Shown here in pieces: positions 1 through 7,796 of a DNA stretch of 64,000 bases. The translations under genes were made by a program, and so were the position numbers. The notes under the pieces are model-generated. The model made no database searches. It was not told the DNA's origin and worked only from the letters and a program-made list of their open reading frames with translations. Each line of letters starts with the position of its first letter. The stretch's first letter is position 1. Origin of the DNA: Methylobacterium fujisawaense (lineage in GTDB: Bacteria > Pseudomonadota > Alphaproteobacteria > Rhizobiales > Beijerinckiaceae); assembly GCF_014138435.1 (NCBI RefSeq), contig NZ_JACJIM010000011.1:1-64000 (forward strand). The letters run 5' to 3'.

Positions 1-95
1 ATCGCCGCCGTCAACGACGTCTTGCCGTGGTCAACGTGACCAATCGTGCCAATGTTGCAGTGCGGCTTGGTGCGGGAGAACTTTTCCTTGCCCAT
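1..95 (-). CDS. tuf: Elongation factor Tu, N-terminal fragment (runs off the window edge)
   Basis: Only the first 31 codons are present; the gene continues beyond base 1. EF-Tu is the GTPase that delivers aminoacyl-tRNA to the ribosome. The visible residues begin MGKEKFSRTKPHCNIG and carry the complete G1 loop GHVDHGKT at residues 19-26, which is diagnostic of EF-Tu. The ATG at 95 is the only reasonable start. The gene diverges from the porin at 405. It cannot be decided from this fragment whether it is the str-operon copy or a second tuf copy. Confidence 0.95.
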   Translation of the reverse strand, partial: MGKEKFSRTKPHCNIGTIGHVDHGKTSLTAA

Positions 96-404
96 GATTC
101 CCATTCCTGCGGCGGGGACCACCCAAGGGCCCCGAATCCTGGTCAGCCGCCCCGAAGCTCGGACAGGGGCGAAAAACGCGGTCCGCTTAGAGGGTCGGCC
201 GCCAGGGATCAAGCTCCGCGGCGCGCGGGCGCCCGACGACCGGCTCTGCTGTCAAGCCGCGGCCATGAGTCTTGAACGCCGAAACATCAATCACAGGCAG
301 TATCCACGCCGCTTTCGCGCCACAGTGTGGCTTCGCGGGCATAGCGGGATCCGTGCGGCCGAGCTTAAGTGGGGACAACAACGCATCACCTCGGACCCCC
401 CGCC
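96..404. other. Divergent intergenic region between tuf and the porin gene
   Basis: About 309 bases between two outward-facing genes. It must hold the promoters of tuf (leftward) and of the porin (rightward). I saw no tRNA fold, no convincing small ORF and no clear -35/-10 pair by eye; several GC-rich short inverted repeats are present but look unremarkable. Confidence 0.5.
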
Positions 405-1268
405 ATGATGAAGAAGTTCCTCCTCGCCACCGCCGCGACGGCGCTGGTCACGACGGCCGCTTCGGCCGCCGACCTGCCGCGCCGGGCCGCGCCGCCGCCG
501 GTCTTCACGCCGGTGCCGGTCTTCACCTGGACGGGCTTCTACGCCGGTCTCGAGTCCGCCTACACCTTCACGGATCGTGAGCGCATCACCACGGTCGGCG
601 TCCAGCCGGGCAACGCCACCAATGTGGCCCTCGGCCGCCGTCCCTTCCTGACCTCGACCACGCAGGACGGCTTCGCCAACATCGGCGGCACCGCCGGCTA
701 CAACTACCAGTTCACGCCGGGCTCCGGCATCGTCGTCGGTCTCGCCAACAGCATCGACTGGACCGACATCACCAAGAACCGCGTCGTCCTCGGCACCGGC
801 AACGTCGCCGGCGGCCCGCCGAACATCAGCCAGTTCCGCCAGAGCCTCGACTGGCTCGGCACCCTCACGGGCCGCGTCGGCTACGCCTTCGACCGCGTTC
901 TGGTCTACGGGATGGGCGGCCTCGCCTACGGCAACGTGTTCCACGACGCCAACTTCTACACCCCGGGCGGCCGCCTGCAGTTCGCCGGCCGCTACGACGA
1001 CTTCAAGGTCGGCTACGCCTACGGCGGCGGCATCGAGTTCGCCCTGCCCACCGACAGCTTCCTGAACACCTTCGCGCTCGGCCGCTACATCGGCATCAAG
1101 TACGACGCCATCACGGTGAAGGCCGAGTACCTGCACTACGACCTCGGCAGCCAGAACGTGCTCGTCGGCGCGGTCCCGGGTGTCGGCAACGGCGCGTACA
1201 TCTCGCGCTTCCGCACCGAGGGCAGCATCGTTCGCGCCGGCTTCAACTACAAGTTCGGCGGCCTCTGA
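405..1268 (+). CDS. Outer membrane beta-barrel porin (Omp25/Omp31-like)
   Basis: A 287-residue outer membrane protein of the small alphaproteobacterial porin family (Omp25/31, RopB). A Sec signal peptide ends with ASA at residues 19-21, followed by ADLP, a proline-rich linker and the family hallmark TWTGFYAGLESAY. The rest alternates aromatic and glycine-rich strands as in an eight-stranded barrel, ending GFNYKFGGL. Two ATGs are adjacent (405 and 408); 405 is used. A strong hairpin terminator follows. Function is structural or pore-forming, and the exact ligand is unknown. Confidence 0.85.
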   Translation: MMKKFLLATAATALVTTAASAADLPRRAAPPPVFTPVPVFTWTGFYAGLESAYTFTDRERITTVGVQPGNATNVALGRRPFLTSTTQDGFANIGGTAGYNYQFTPGSGIVVGLANSIDWTDITKNRVVLGTGNVAGGPPNISQFRQSLDWLGTLTGRVGYAFDRVLVYGMGGLAYGNVFHDANFYTPGGRLQFAGRYDDFKVGYAYGGGIEFALPTDSFLNTFALGRYIGIKYDAITVKAEYLHYDLGSQNVLVGAVPGVGNGAYISRFRTEGSIVRAGFNYKFGGL

Positions 1269-1305
1269 GACCGACGGCGCCGGGGCTTCCCCGGCCGAGA
1301 CCAAC

Positions 1306-1340
1306 AAGGGCGGGTGCCGATATCGGCACCCGCCCTTTTT
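1306..1340 (+). terminator. Intrinsic terminator after the porin gene, possibly bidirectional
   Basis: A perfect inverted repeat with stem GGGCGGGTGCCGAT at 1308-1321 and its complement to 1335 is followed by five T (1336-1340). On the minus strand the same stem is followed by TTGTT, so it may also end the phn operon coming from the right. Confidence 0.85.
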
Positions 1341-1415
1341 CGTTGCTCCGGCGCGATCGGTGCATCGGCCGCCGCGACCCGACCGTCGCACCCGGCGTGG
1401 GACGAAGATGTCCCG

Positions 1416-1946
1416 TCAGCAGGCGCGCAGATGCGCGACGAGCCGCGACGCGGCGTCGCCCGGGGAGCCGGTGTTGAGGATCGTCAGATCCGCGACGACG
1501 TCGCCCTCCCGGGCGAGACGCGCGGCGAGGTCGCCGTCCTGCGGCCGGCCCCGGGCGGCGATACGCTGCGCCAGGATCTCGGGCGGCGCGGTGACTTCGA
1601 CGACGCTCACCCGCGGGCAGGTCCTCCGCGCCTCCGCGACGACGCGGCGCGAGACGTTGCAGATCACAACCTGACCGTCGGCGGCGCGCCTTCCAGCCTC
1701 CGCCGGGAGGGCGTAGCCGAGGCCATGGGCGCGCCAGCTCAAGGTGAAGCGGCCGGCCGTGCAGCCATCCGCGAACGCAGCCTCGTCGATCTCGTCGTTG
1801 TCCTCGTCCGCCGAGGGTGGCCGGGTCACGAGACGCCGCGGGAAGACGTAGCGCGGATCGTCCGCCAGGGCCGCCCGGGCCAGCCGGATCAGCGTGTCCT
1901 TGCCGGCTCCGCTCGGGCCGACCACGAGGACGAGGCAGCCCGGCAT
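1416..1946 (-). CDS. phnN: Ribose 1,5-bisphosphate phosphokinase PhnN
   Basis: A 176-residue kinase that phosphorylates ribose 1,5-bisphosphate to PRPP, the last step that returns the ribosyl product of carbon-phosphorus lyase to central metabolism. A P-loop GPSGAGKDT sits at residues 10-18 and a guanylate-kinase-like lid follows (FPRRLVTRPP). The start ATG at 1946 shares one base with the phnM stop, showing translational coupling. It is the last gene of the phnG-to-phnN operon. Confidence 0.93.
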   Translation of the reverse strand: MPGCLVLVVGPSGAGKDTLIRLARAALADDPRYVFPRRLVTRPPSADEDNDEIDEAAFADGCTAGRFTLSWRAHGLGYALPAEAGRRAADGQVVICNVSRRVVAEARRTCPRVSVVEVTAPPEILAQRIAARGRPQDGDLAARLAREGDVVADLTILNTGSPGDAASRLVAHLRAC

Positions 1947-3082
1947 CAGGCGACCCGCCGGCCGGCGCGCCAGACCTCGCGGACGACCGGCACGCCCTCG
2001 GCCCGCTGCACGCGCACGAGATCGGCCCGCAGCCCGGGCGCCAGGGCGCCCCGGTCGGTGAGCCCGGTGGCGCGGGCGGGATTCGCCGTGACGGTGGCCA
2101 GCGCCTCGGGCAGCGTGATCGACGGTGCCTGCTCGGGCAGCAGGAAGGCCGCCATCAAGAGGCTCGCCGGCACGTAGTCCGACGAGAGGATGTCGAGGTG
2201 CCCGGCCTCGGCCAGCGCCAGGGCGGCGACGTTGCCGGAATGCGAGCCGCCGCGGATCAGGTTCGGCGCTCCCATCATCACGGTGATGCCCTGGCGGTGC
2301 GCGGCCTCGGCCGCCTCCAGGGTGGTGGGAAACTCGGCCAGCCGCACGCCTTCGCCGACCGCGAGGTCGACATCCGCCAGGGTGGTGTCGTCGTGGCTCG
2401 CCAGCGGGATCCCCATCTCGCGGGCGAACTGGACCAGGGCCGGCCGGTTCTTCGCATTCAGCGACCGACCGTCGCGGATCTTGCGCTCGGTGTTGGCGCG
2501 GATCTCCTCCATGGGACGGCCGCCGCGCGTGGCGTAGGTGTAGTACTTCTCCATGTCGCGGAACTGCCGCTGGCCGGGGGTGTGGTCCATGAGCGAGATC
2601 AGCCCCACCGGGTAGCGGGCCGTGAAGGTCGCCACCGTGTCGAGCACATCCGTGGAGGGCAATTCGCAGCGCAGATGCGTGAAGTGCTCGGCCCGGAACA
2701 GGTCGCCGGCCCGCGCGGCGGCGATGGCGCCGGCGAGTTGCTCCAGCTCGGAGCCGAGGCCGCTGCCGTCCGGGTCGCTGCCGGCGCGGAGCGAATCGAA
2801 CACCGTGGTGATGCCCGAGGCGGTGATCTGCGCGTCGTAGGCGAGCACCGCGCCGAGCGGATGCCAGCGGACCTTGGGGCGCGGCGCGTAGTGGCTCTCC
2901 AGATGGTCGGTGTGCAGCTCGATCAGCCCGGGGATCAGGTAATCGCCGCCGCAATCGAGGCCGCGCGCGGGCGCCCGGCCCTCGCCGATCTCGATGATCG
3001 CCCCGTCGGAGACGGCGAGCCAGCCGCGCTGCACCCGGTCGGGCAGGACCAGGGTCGCGTTCTCGAGGATGAAGTCGTCCAT
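1946..3082 (-). CDS. phnM: Alpha-D-ribose 1-methylphosphonate 5-triphosphate diphosphatase PhnM
   Basis: A 378-residue amidohydrolase-superfamily enzyme that removes pyrophosphate from ribosyl-phosphonate triphosphate to give the substrate of the C-P lyase core. The metal-binding motif GLIELHTDHLESH lies near residue 52, with LMDHTPGQ and a later LASHDDTT segment. The start at 3082 (MDDFILENATL) is 10 nt after phnL. An in-frame start further upstream would overlap phnL and add 16 residues unlike the family. Confidence 0.94.
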   Translation of the reverse strand: MDDFILENATLVLPDRVQRGWLAVSDGAIIEIGEGRAPARGLDCGGDYLIPGLIELHTDHLESHYAPRPKVRWHPLGAVLAYDAQITASGITTVFDSLRAGSDPDGSGLGSELEQLAGAIAAARAGDLFRAEHFTHLRCELPSTDVLDTVATFTARYPVGLISLMDHTPGQRQFRDMEKYYTYATRGGRPMEEIRANTERKIRDGRSLNAKNRPALVQFAREMGIPLASHDDTTLADVDLAVGEGVRLAEFPTTLEAAEAAHRQGITVMMGAPNLIRGGSHSGNVAALALAEAGHLDILSSDYVPASLLMAAFLLPEQAPSITLPEALATVTANPARATGLTDRGALAPGLRADLVRVQRAEGVPVVREVWRAGRRVA

Positions 3083-3092
3083 CGTGAATTCC

Positions 3093-3800
3093 TCAGGCTG
3101 CCCGGGCTTGCGGCGCGAAGCGGGTGACATCGACCACCCGGGTCGCCACAGCGTCGCGCATCTCGCTGTCGTGGAAGATGCCGAGCACGCCGGCGCCGGC
3201 CTTCAGCTTCTCGCGCACGAGGTCGGCCACCACGGCGCGGTTCTGCGCGTCCAGGGAGGCGGTCGGCTCGTCGAGGAGCAGGAGCGGCCGGTCGGCGATC
3301 AGGCCCCGGGCGATGTTGACCCGCTGCTGCTCGCCTCCCGAGAAGGTCGCGGGCGGCAGGCCCCAGAGCCGCTCGGGCAGGTTGAGCCGGGCGAGCAGAT
3401 CCTTGGCCCGGGCGCGGGCCGCCTCTTCGGACAACCCGCCCTCGCGGCCGGCGGCCTCGACCACGTCGAGGGCCGGGACCCGCGGGATCACCCGCAGGAA
3501 CTGCGACACGTAGGCGATGACCCGCGCCCGCAGCGCCAGGACCACTCGCGGATCGGCCCGGACGACGTCCACCACGGCCTCGCCGTCGCGGACCCGGATG
3601 GCGCCGGCATCGCAGCGGTAATTGCCGTAGGCCATCTTCAGGAGCGAGGACTTGCCCGCCCCCGAGGGGCCGCCGAGCACCACGCACTCGCCGGGCTCGA
3701 CCACGAGGCTCACGCCGCCCACCACCGGCAGGACGATCCCGCCGCGCAGGTGCAGGGTGAAGCTCTTGGCGACGTCCTGGAAGGTCAGAAGCGCAGTCAT
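3093..3800 (-). CDS. phnL: Phosphonate C-P lyase system ATP-binding protein PhnL
   Basis: A 235-residue ABC-type ATPase that associates with the C-P lyase complex rather than with a membrane permease. Walker A GGPSGAGKS, signature SGGEQQRVNIA, Walker B LLLLDEPTASLD and the switch histidine in GIFHDSEM are all present. Its ATG at 3800 overlaps the phnK stop by 4 nt. Confidence 0.93.
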   Translation of the reverse strand: MTALLTFQDVAKSFTLHLRGGIVLPVVGGVSLVVEPGECVVLGGPSGAGKSSLLKMAYGNYRCDAGAIRVRDGEAVVDVVRADPRVVLALRARVIAYVSQFLRVIPRVPALDVVEAAGREGGLSEEAARARAKDLLARLNLPERLWGLPPATFSGGEQQRVNIARGLIADRPLLLLDEPTASLDAQNRAVVADLVREKLKAGAGVLGIFHDSEMRDAVATRVVDVTRFAPQARAA

Positions 3801-4570
3801 GCGGCGAGCACCGAGGCGACGAGGAGCTGGGTGTAGGCGTGCTCGGGATCGTCGAGCACCCGGTCGGTGAGGCCCGTCTCGATCACCCGGCCGGCCCGCA
3901 TCACGGCGATCCGGTGTGAGAGCAGCCGCGCCACCGCGAGGTCGTGGGTCACGATGATCACCGCGAGGCCGAGCTCGGCCGAGAGCCGCCGGATCAGATC
4001 GAGGAGCCGGGCCTGGACCGAGACGTCGAGGCCGGAGGTCGGCTCGTCCATCAGCACGAGGCGCGGCCCGGTGACGAGGTTGCGGGCGATCTGGAGGCGC
4101 TGGCGCATGCCGCCGGAGAACTGGCTGGGCGGGTCGTCCACCCGGCCGGCCTCGATCTCGACCCGGCCGAGCCAGTCCAGCGCCTGGCCGCGGATCCGGC
4201 CGTAATGGCGCTCGCCCATGCCCATCAGCCGCTCGCCGACATTGCCGCCGGCCGAGACCGCCATGCGCAGGCCCTGGCGGGCGTCCTGGCGGACGAAGCC
4301 CCAGTCGGTGCGCATCAGCCGGCGCAGCGCGGCGGGTCCGAGATCGGCGAGGCTGCGGGTCTGCCCGTCGCGCATCCGGTAGCGGACCTCACCCGAATCG
4401 GGCGCCAGCTCGCCGGCGAGCAGCGACAGGAGCGTCGACTTGCCCGAGCCGGACTCGCCCACGATGGCCAGCACCTCGCCCTCCGTGATGTCGAGGTCGA
4501 TGCCCGCGCAGGCGAGCCGGTTGCCGTAGGTCTTGGTCAGGCCGTGGGCGGAGAGGAGCGGCGCGCTCAT
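3797..4570 (-). CDS. phnK: Phosphonate C-P lyase system ATP-binding protein PhnK
   Basis: A 257-residue ABC ATPase that docks on the PhnGHIJ core. Walker A GESGSGKST, signature SGGMRQRLQIA, Walker B LVLMDEPTSGLD and IIVTHDLAVA are intact. The start at 4570 (MSAPLLSAHGLTKTYG) overlaps the phnJ stop by 4 nt. The open frame extends 38 codons further upstream but only as a shadow of phnJ. Confidence 0.93.
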   Translation of the reverse strand: MSAPLLSAHGLTKTYGNRLACAGIDLDITEGEVLAIVGESGSGKSTLLSLLAGELAPDSGEVRYRMRDGQTRSLADLGPAALRRLMRTDWGFVRQDARQGLRMAVSAGGNVGERLMGMGERHYGRIRGQALDWLGRVEIEAGRVDDPPSQFSGGMRQRLQIARNLVTGPRLVLMDEPTSGLDVSVQARLLDLIRRLSAELGLAVIIVTHDLAVARLLSHRIAVMRAGRVIETGLTDRVLDDPEHAYTQLLVASVLAA

Positions 4571-5550
4571 CGGGCCGCCTCCGCGACACGGGTCTCGCAG
4601 ATGTCGGTGTCGGAGCAGATGAACATCCGGCCTCCGGAATCGTCGGTGACCACCTCGTCGAGGTAGTGGCCGCGGGCGCCGCACAGGGCGCAGGGCTGCG
4701 TGAATTCCTGCACGCGGAACGGGTGATCCTCGAAATCGAGGCTGCGCACCCGCGTGTAGGGGGGCACCGCGTAGATCCGCCGCTCGCGGCCCGCGCCGAA
4801 GAGCTGGAGCGCCGGGCAGTCGTCCATCTTGGGATTGTCGAATTTCGGCGTCGGCGACGGGTCCATCACGTAACGGCCGGCGACCTCCACCGGGTACGCG
4901 TAGGTGGTGGCGATGTGCCCGTGCCGGCTGATGTCCTCGTAGAGCTTGACGTGCATGGCGCCGTACTCGGCCAGCGCGTGGAGCTGGCGCGTCTCGGTCT
5001 CGCGCGGTTCGAGGAAGCGCAGGGGCTCGGGGATCGGCACCTGATAGACCAGAATCTGCCCCTCGGTGAGCGGCGTCTCGGGGATGCGGTGGCGGGTCTG
5101 GATCACCGTCGCCTCCGTCGTGCGGGTGGTGGTGGCCACCCCGGAGGTCTTGGCGAAGAAGCGGCGGATCGAGACCGCGTTGGTGGTGTCGTCGGCCCCC
5201 TGGTCGATGACCTTGAGCACGTCCGATTGCCCGAGGATCGCCGCCGTGACCTGCACGCCGCCGGTGCCCCAGCCGTAGGGCATCGGCATCTCGCGGGAGG
5301 CGAAGGGCACCTGGTAGCCCGGCACCGCGATGGCCTTGAGGATGGCGCGGCGGATCATCCGCTTCGTGCCCTCGTCGAGATAAGCGAAGTTGTAGCCGGA
5401 GCCGCGCGCGTTTCCTGCCGCGTCGAGGACGGACGCGACGATCCCCCTGTCCCGTTCGGGAGAGGGAACCTGTGCGTCATCCGGCGCGCGGCCCGGAAGC
5501 TCCCGGGAAGCGGAGCCACCAAGGAAGGGGGACATCCCTGTCGCGCTCAT
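4567..5550 (-). CDS. phnJ: Carbon-phosphorus lyase catalytic subunit PhnJ with an extended N-terminus
   Basis: A 327-residue radical-SAM enzyme that cleaves the C-P bond of ribose 1-methylphosphonate 5-phosphate. From residue 52 on (GYNFAYLDEGTKRMIRR) it aligns with E. coli PhnJ, including RHRIPETPLTEGQI, YAVPPYTRVRSLDF and the cluster cysteines CALC...FICSDTDIC. E. coli PhnJ reaches GYNFAYLDE at residue 6, so about 46 residues are extra here. No ATG, GTG or TTG in frame lies between codon 6 and that motif, so the extension is translated unless a non-canonical start is used. It contains a 22-bp palindromic repeat also found after radA. The ATG at 5550 overlaps phnI by 4 nt. Confidence 0.93.
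   Translation of the reverse strand: MSATGMSPFLGGSASRELPGRAPDDAQVPSPERDRGIVASVLDAAGNARGSGYNFAYLDEGTKRMIRRAILKAIAVPGYQVPFASREMPMPYGWGTGGVQVTAAILGQSDVLKVIDQGADDTTNAVSIRRFFAKTSGVATTTRTTEATVIQTRHRIPETPLTEGQILVYQVPIPEPLRFLEPRETETRQLHALAEYGAMHVKLYEDISRHGHIATTYAYPVEVAGRYVMDPSPTPKFDNPKMDDCPALQLFGAGRERRIYAVPPYTRVRSLDFEDHPFRVQEFTQPCALCGARGHYLDEVVTDDSGGRMFICSDTDICETRVAEAAR
5445..5466. repeat. Dispersed 22-bp palindrome inside the phnJ 5' extension
   Basis: CCCTGTCCC, a 4-base loop GTTC, then GGGAGAGGG. The same stem with loop ACAC occurs at 50773-50794 in the radA-moaA intergenic region, so this is a copy of a short dispersed palindrome lying within a coding sequence, in frame and without a stop. Confidence 0.7.
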
Positions 5551-6653
5551 TCGGCGGCCTCCTGCATCTCGACGGTCTCGGTCTTGCGCTCGAACTCGGC
5601 GCGCAGGCGTCGGACCAGCTCCAGCTCGGCCTGGAAGTCGACGTAGTGGGGGAGCTTCAGGTGCTCGACGAAGCCGGTCGCCTGGAGGCTGTCGCAATGG
5701 GCCAGCACGAATTCCTGGTCCTGGGCGGGGCTCGCCACCGGCTCGCCGAGCTCCTCCGCGCGCAGCGCCCGGTCCACCAGGGCCATTGCCATGGCCTTGC
5801 GCTCGCTCTGCCCGAAGCTCAGCCCGTAGCCGCGGGTGAACTGGGGCGCGGCCGCGCCCGAGCCCTTGAACTGGTTGACCATCTGGCACTCGGTGAGCCG
5901 CACCCGGCCGAGGGGGACCGCGAAGCCCAGCTCCTCGGGCACGAACTCCACCGCCACCGCGCCGACCCGGATCTCGCCGACGAACGGGTGGGTGCGGCCG
6001 TAGCCGCGCTGCGTCGAGTAGGCGAGGCCGAGCACGAAGCCCTCGTCGCCCCGGGCGAGCGCCTGGAGGCGCAGGGCCCGGTCGGCGGGGTAATCCACGG
6101 GCTCGCGGGTGAGGTCGCCCACGGGGGCGCCGTCGTCCGGCGGCGAGGCCTCGATCAGCCCGTCCTGGGCCAGCAGGTCGGTGACCCGCGGGCAGGTTCC
6201 GGCATCGGCGCGCGGCTCGGCCTCGGCGGCGGGCTCGGAGGCGGTATCCGCCGCGAGCGCGAAGTCGACGAGCCGGTGGGTGTAGTCGAAGGTCGGCCCG
6301 AGCACCTGCCCGCCGGGCAGGTCCTTGAAGGTCGCGGAGACCCGGCGCTCGACCGCCATGGTGCCGGTGTCGACCGGCGCGGAGGCACCGAAGCGGGGCA
6401 GCGTGGTCCGGTAGGCGCGGACCAGGAACACCGCCTCGACCACGTCGCCGCGCGCCTGCTTGAGCGCCAGGGCCGCGAGGTCCGGATCGTAGAGCGAGCC
6501 CTCGGTCATCACCCGGTCGACGAGCAGCGCCATCTGCTCGCGGATCTGCGCCACGGAGAGTTCCGGAACGGCGGGGTCGCCCCGGCGGGCCTCGGCGAGG
6601 AGCCGATGGGCGTTGTCGATGGCGGCCTCGCCGCCCTTCACGGCCACGTACAT
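5547..6653 (-). CDS. phnI: Carbon-phosphorus lyase complex subunit PhnI
   Basis: A 368-residue core subunit of C-P lyase. With PhnG, H and L it helps transfer the phosphonate to the ribose of ATP, releasing adenine. It begins MYVAVKGGEAAIDNAH, as in the family, and retains YSTQRGYGRTHPFVGEIRVG and the C-terminal LAHCDSLQATGFVEHLKLPHYVDFQAEL. An Ala/Glu-rich stretch around residues 136-150 is a variable insertion. It starts 3 nt after phnH. Confidence 0.95.
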   Translation of the reverse strand: MYVAVKGGEAAIDNAHRLLAEARRGDPAVPELSVAQIREQMALLVDRVMTEGSLYDPDLAALALKQARGDVVEAVFLVRAYRTTLPRFGASAPVDTGTMAVERRVSATFKDLPGGQVLGPTFDYTHRLVDFALAADTASEPAAEAEPRADAGTCPRVTDLLAQDGLIEASPPDDGAPVGDLTREPVDYPADRALRLQALARGDEGFVLGLAYSTQRGYGRTHPFVGEIRVGAVAVEFVPEELGFAVPLGRVRLTECQMVNQFKGSGAAAPQFTRGYGLSFGQSERKAMAMALVDRALRAEELGEPVASPAQDQEFVLAHCDSLQATGFVEHLKLPHYVDFQAELELVRRLRAEFERKTETVEMQEAAE

Positions 6654-6656
6654 GGG

Positions 6657-7244
6657 TCAGGCCTCCGTGACCGTCGTGGAGCGCGGCAGACCGGCCACGC
6701 GGCCGGGCGCGGTGAGGATCAGGTCGACGCCCAGCGGAAAGTCGGCGCGGTTCTCGGCGCATTGCGCCGCGAAGCCGTCCGGCAGAGGTCCCGGCGCGAC
6801 CCGGACCGTGCCCCGGACGCCCGGGCCGGAGAGGCTCAGCCCCTGCCCATCCGTGATCGTGTCGAGGGCGAGCACCAGGGTGGTGGAGGTGTCGGGGTAG
6901 GCCGGCGTGCCGAGGGCGAACCGGCCCAGCGGCGGGCAGCGTCGAGACTCGCGGACCAGCGCGAAGGCGGCCCGGGCCGGATCGTCGGTGAGCGGCGCGC
7001 CGGTGTGAAAGCGCAGGTAAGCCGCGACGTCCGCGGCTTCGGCGAGGGCCGGATCCAGCCAGACCGGCGTGTCGGCGTCGGTGAGCGCCAGTGCGACGGC
7101 GGCCAGTTCCGGCGTGAGCGGCGCGGGCGGCGCGAGGAACGGGGCGAGCGGCCGGACGAGCCCGGGGCGGGCGAGGGCGTCCATCACGGCGCGGAAGGTG
7201 CCCTGCGCGTCGTGGACCGGATCGGCGAAGCCGGGGGCGAGCAT
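6657..7244 (-). CDS. phnH: Phosphonate C-P lyase system subunit PhnH
   Basis: A 195-residue structural subunit of the PhnGHIJ core. The opening MLAPGFADPVHDAQGTFRAVMDALARPG and the central LSGPGVRG and FPLGVDLILTAPGRVAGLPRST segments are family hallmarks. The ATG at 7244 is 2 nt after the phnG stop. Many longer in-frame upstream codons exist but overlap phnG. Confidence 0.93.
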   Translation of the reverse strand: MLAPGFADPVHDAQGTFRAVMDALARPGLVRPLAPFLAPPAPLTPELAAVALALTDADTPVWLDPALAEAADVAAYLRFHTGAPLTDDPARAAFALVRESRRCPPLGRFALGTPAYPDTSTTLVLALDTITDGQGLSLSGPGVRGTVRVAPGPLPDGFAAQCAENRADFPLGVDLILTAPGRVAGLPRSTTVTEA

Positions 7245-7246
7245 GC

Positions 7247-7717
7247 TCAATCGTCTCCGCGGGCGAGGGTCAGGAAGTCGACCCGGGTGGCCGCCGTGCG
7301 CCGGGCCGCCTGTTGCCGGTCCGCCGCGAGCCGCCGGGCGGCGGGCGCCAGGGCGGCCTCGACCCGGGCGCGCCGGTCCGGGTCCTGCCAGAGGGCGTCG
7401 AGGATCGCGGCGAGCCGCGCCTTCGTGCGGTCGCGGCCGAGATGGTAGGCGAAGCCGGCCGGACCGTCCGCGAGGCGGATGGCGGCCCGGGTCACGCTGA
7501 CCTCGCCGAGGTTGAACGGGCGCCCGTCGCCGCCGATCCGGCCTGAGGCCATCACGAGCCCCGTCTCCGGCGGCCGGAGATCCGCGGCGGCGGGGGTGTC
7601 GAGGACCGACAGGGCCGCCTCCAGGTCCGTGCGGCTCGCCTCGGCACAGAGCGCCATCACGGCCTGGCGCGCCCCGATCTCCCCCTCGGATGCCGGATGT
7701 CTCGGGCTCGTCGTCAT
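7247..7717 (-). CDS. phnG: Phosphonate C-P lyase system subunit PhnG
   Basis: A 156-residue subunit and the first gene of the C-P lyase operon. It shows the family segments RPPETGLVMASGRIGGDGRPFNLGEVSVTRAAIRL and GFAYHLGRDRTKARLAAILDAL. The ATG at 7717 is preceded by GGAGGGATTCG, a good ribosome site. Upstream lie a PhnF-type operator (7739-7760) and a candidate Pho box (7778-7795), pointing to dual control by repressor and phosphate status. Confidence 0.92.
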   Translation of the reverse strand: MTTSPRHPASEGEIGARQAVMALCAEASRTDLEAALSVLDTPAAADLRPPETGLVMASGRIGGDGRPFNLGEVSVTRAAIRLADGPAGFAYHLGRDRTKARLAAILDALWQDPDRRARVEAALAPAARRLAADRQQAARRTAATRVDFLTLARGDD

Positions 7718-7738
7718 CGCGAATCCCTCCGTCGCTCG

Positions 7739-7760
7739 GTTGTATAGGTGTATAGACAAC
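7739..7760. promoter_or_regulatory. Probable PhnF operator in the phnG-phnF divergent promoter
   Basis: The site reads GTTGTATAG, GTG, TATAGACAAC, with outer arms GTTGT and ACAAC and an inner GTATAGAC that fits the HutC-subfamily GntR core GTNTANAC. It lies 22-43 nt before the phnG start, between the two divergent genes, as expected for autorepression of phnF and repression of phnG. Assignment is by pattern and position only. Confidence 0.55.
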
Positions 7761-7777
7761 TGGCGTGCGCCGCACAA

Positions 7778-7795
7778 ATGAAGTTTGGATGACAG
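7778..7795 (-). promoter_or_regulatory. Candidate Pho box upstream of phnG
   Basis: On the minus strand CTGTCAT-CCAA-ACTTCAT, an 11-bp-period direct repeat like the PhoB consensus (CTGTCAT, 4 bp, CTGTCAY). The first half-site is perfect. It is 61 nt before the phnG ATG. Confidence 0.5.
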
Positions 7796-7796
7796 G

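Noticed and set aside
291..1391. Long minus-strand frame opposite the porin
   Set aside because: The porin has a signal peptide and family motifs in the other strand; the antisense product is low-complexity.
5472..7448. Long open frame on the plus strand across phnI, phnH and phnG
   Set aside because: It is antisense to well-conserved phn genes, its product is Gly/Arg/Ala-rich with no domain, and it reflects the high GC content.
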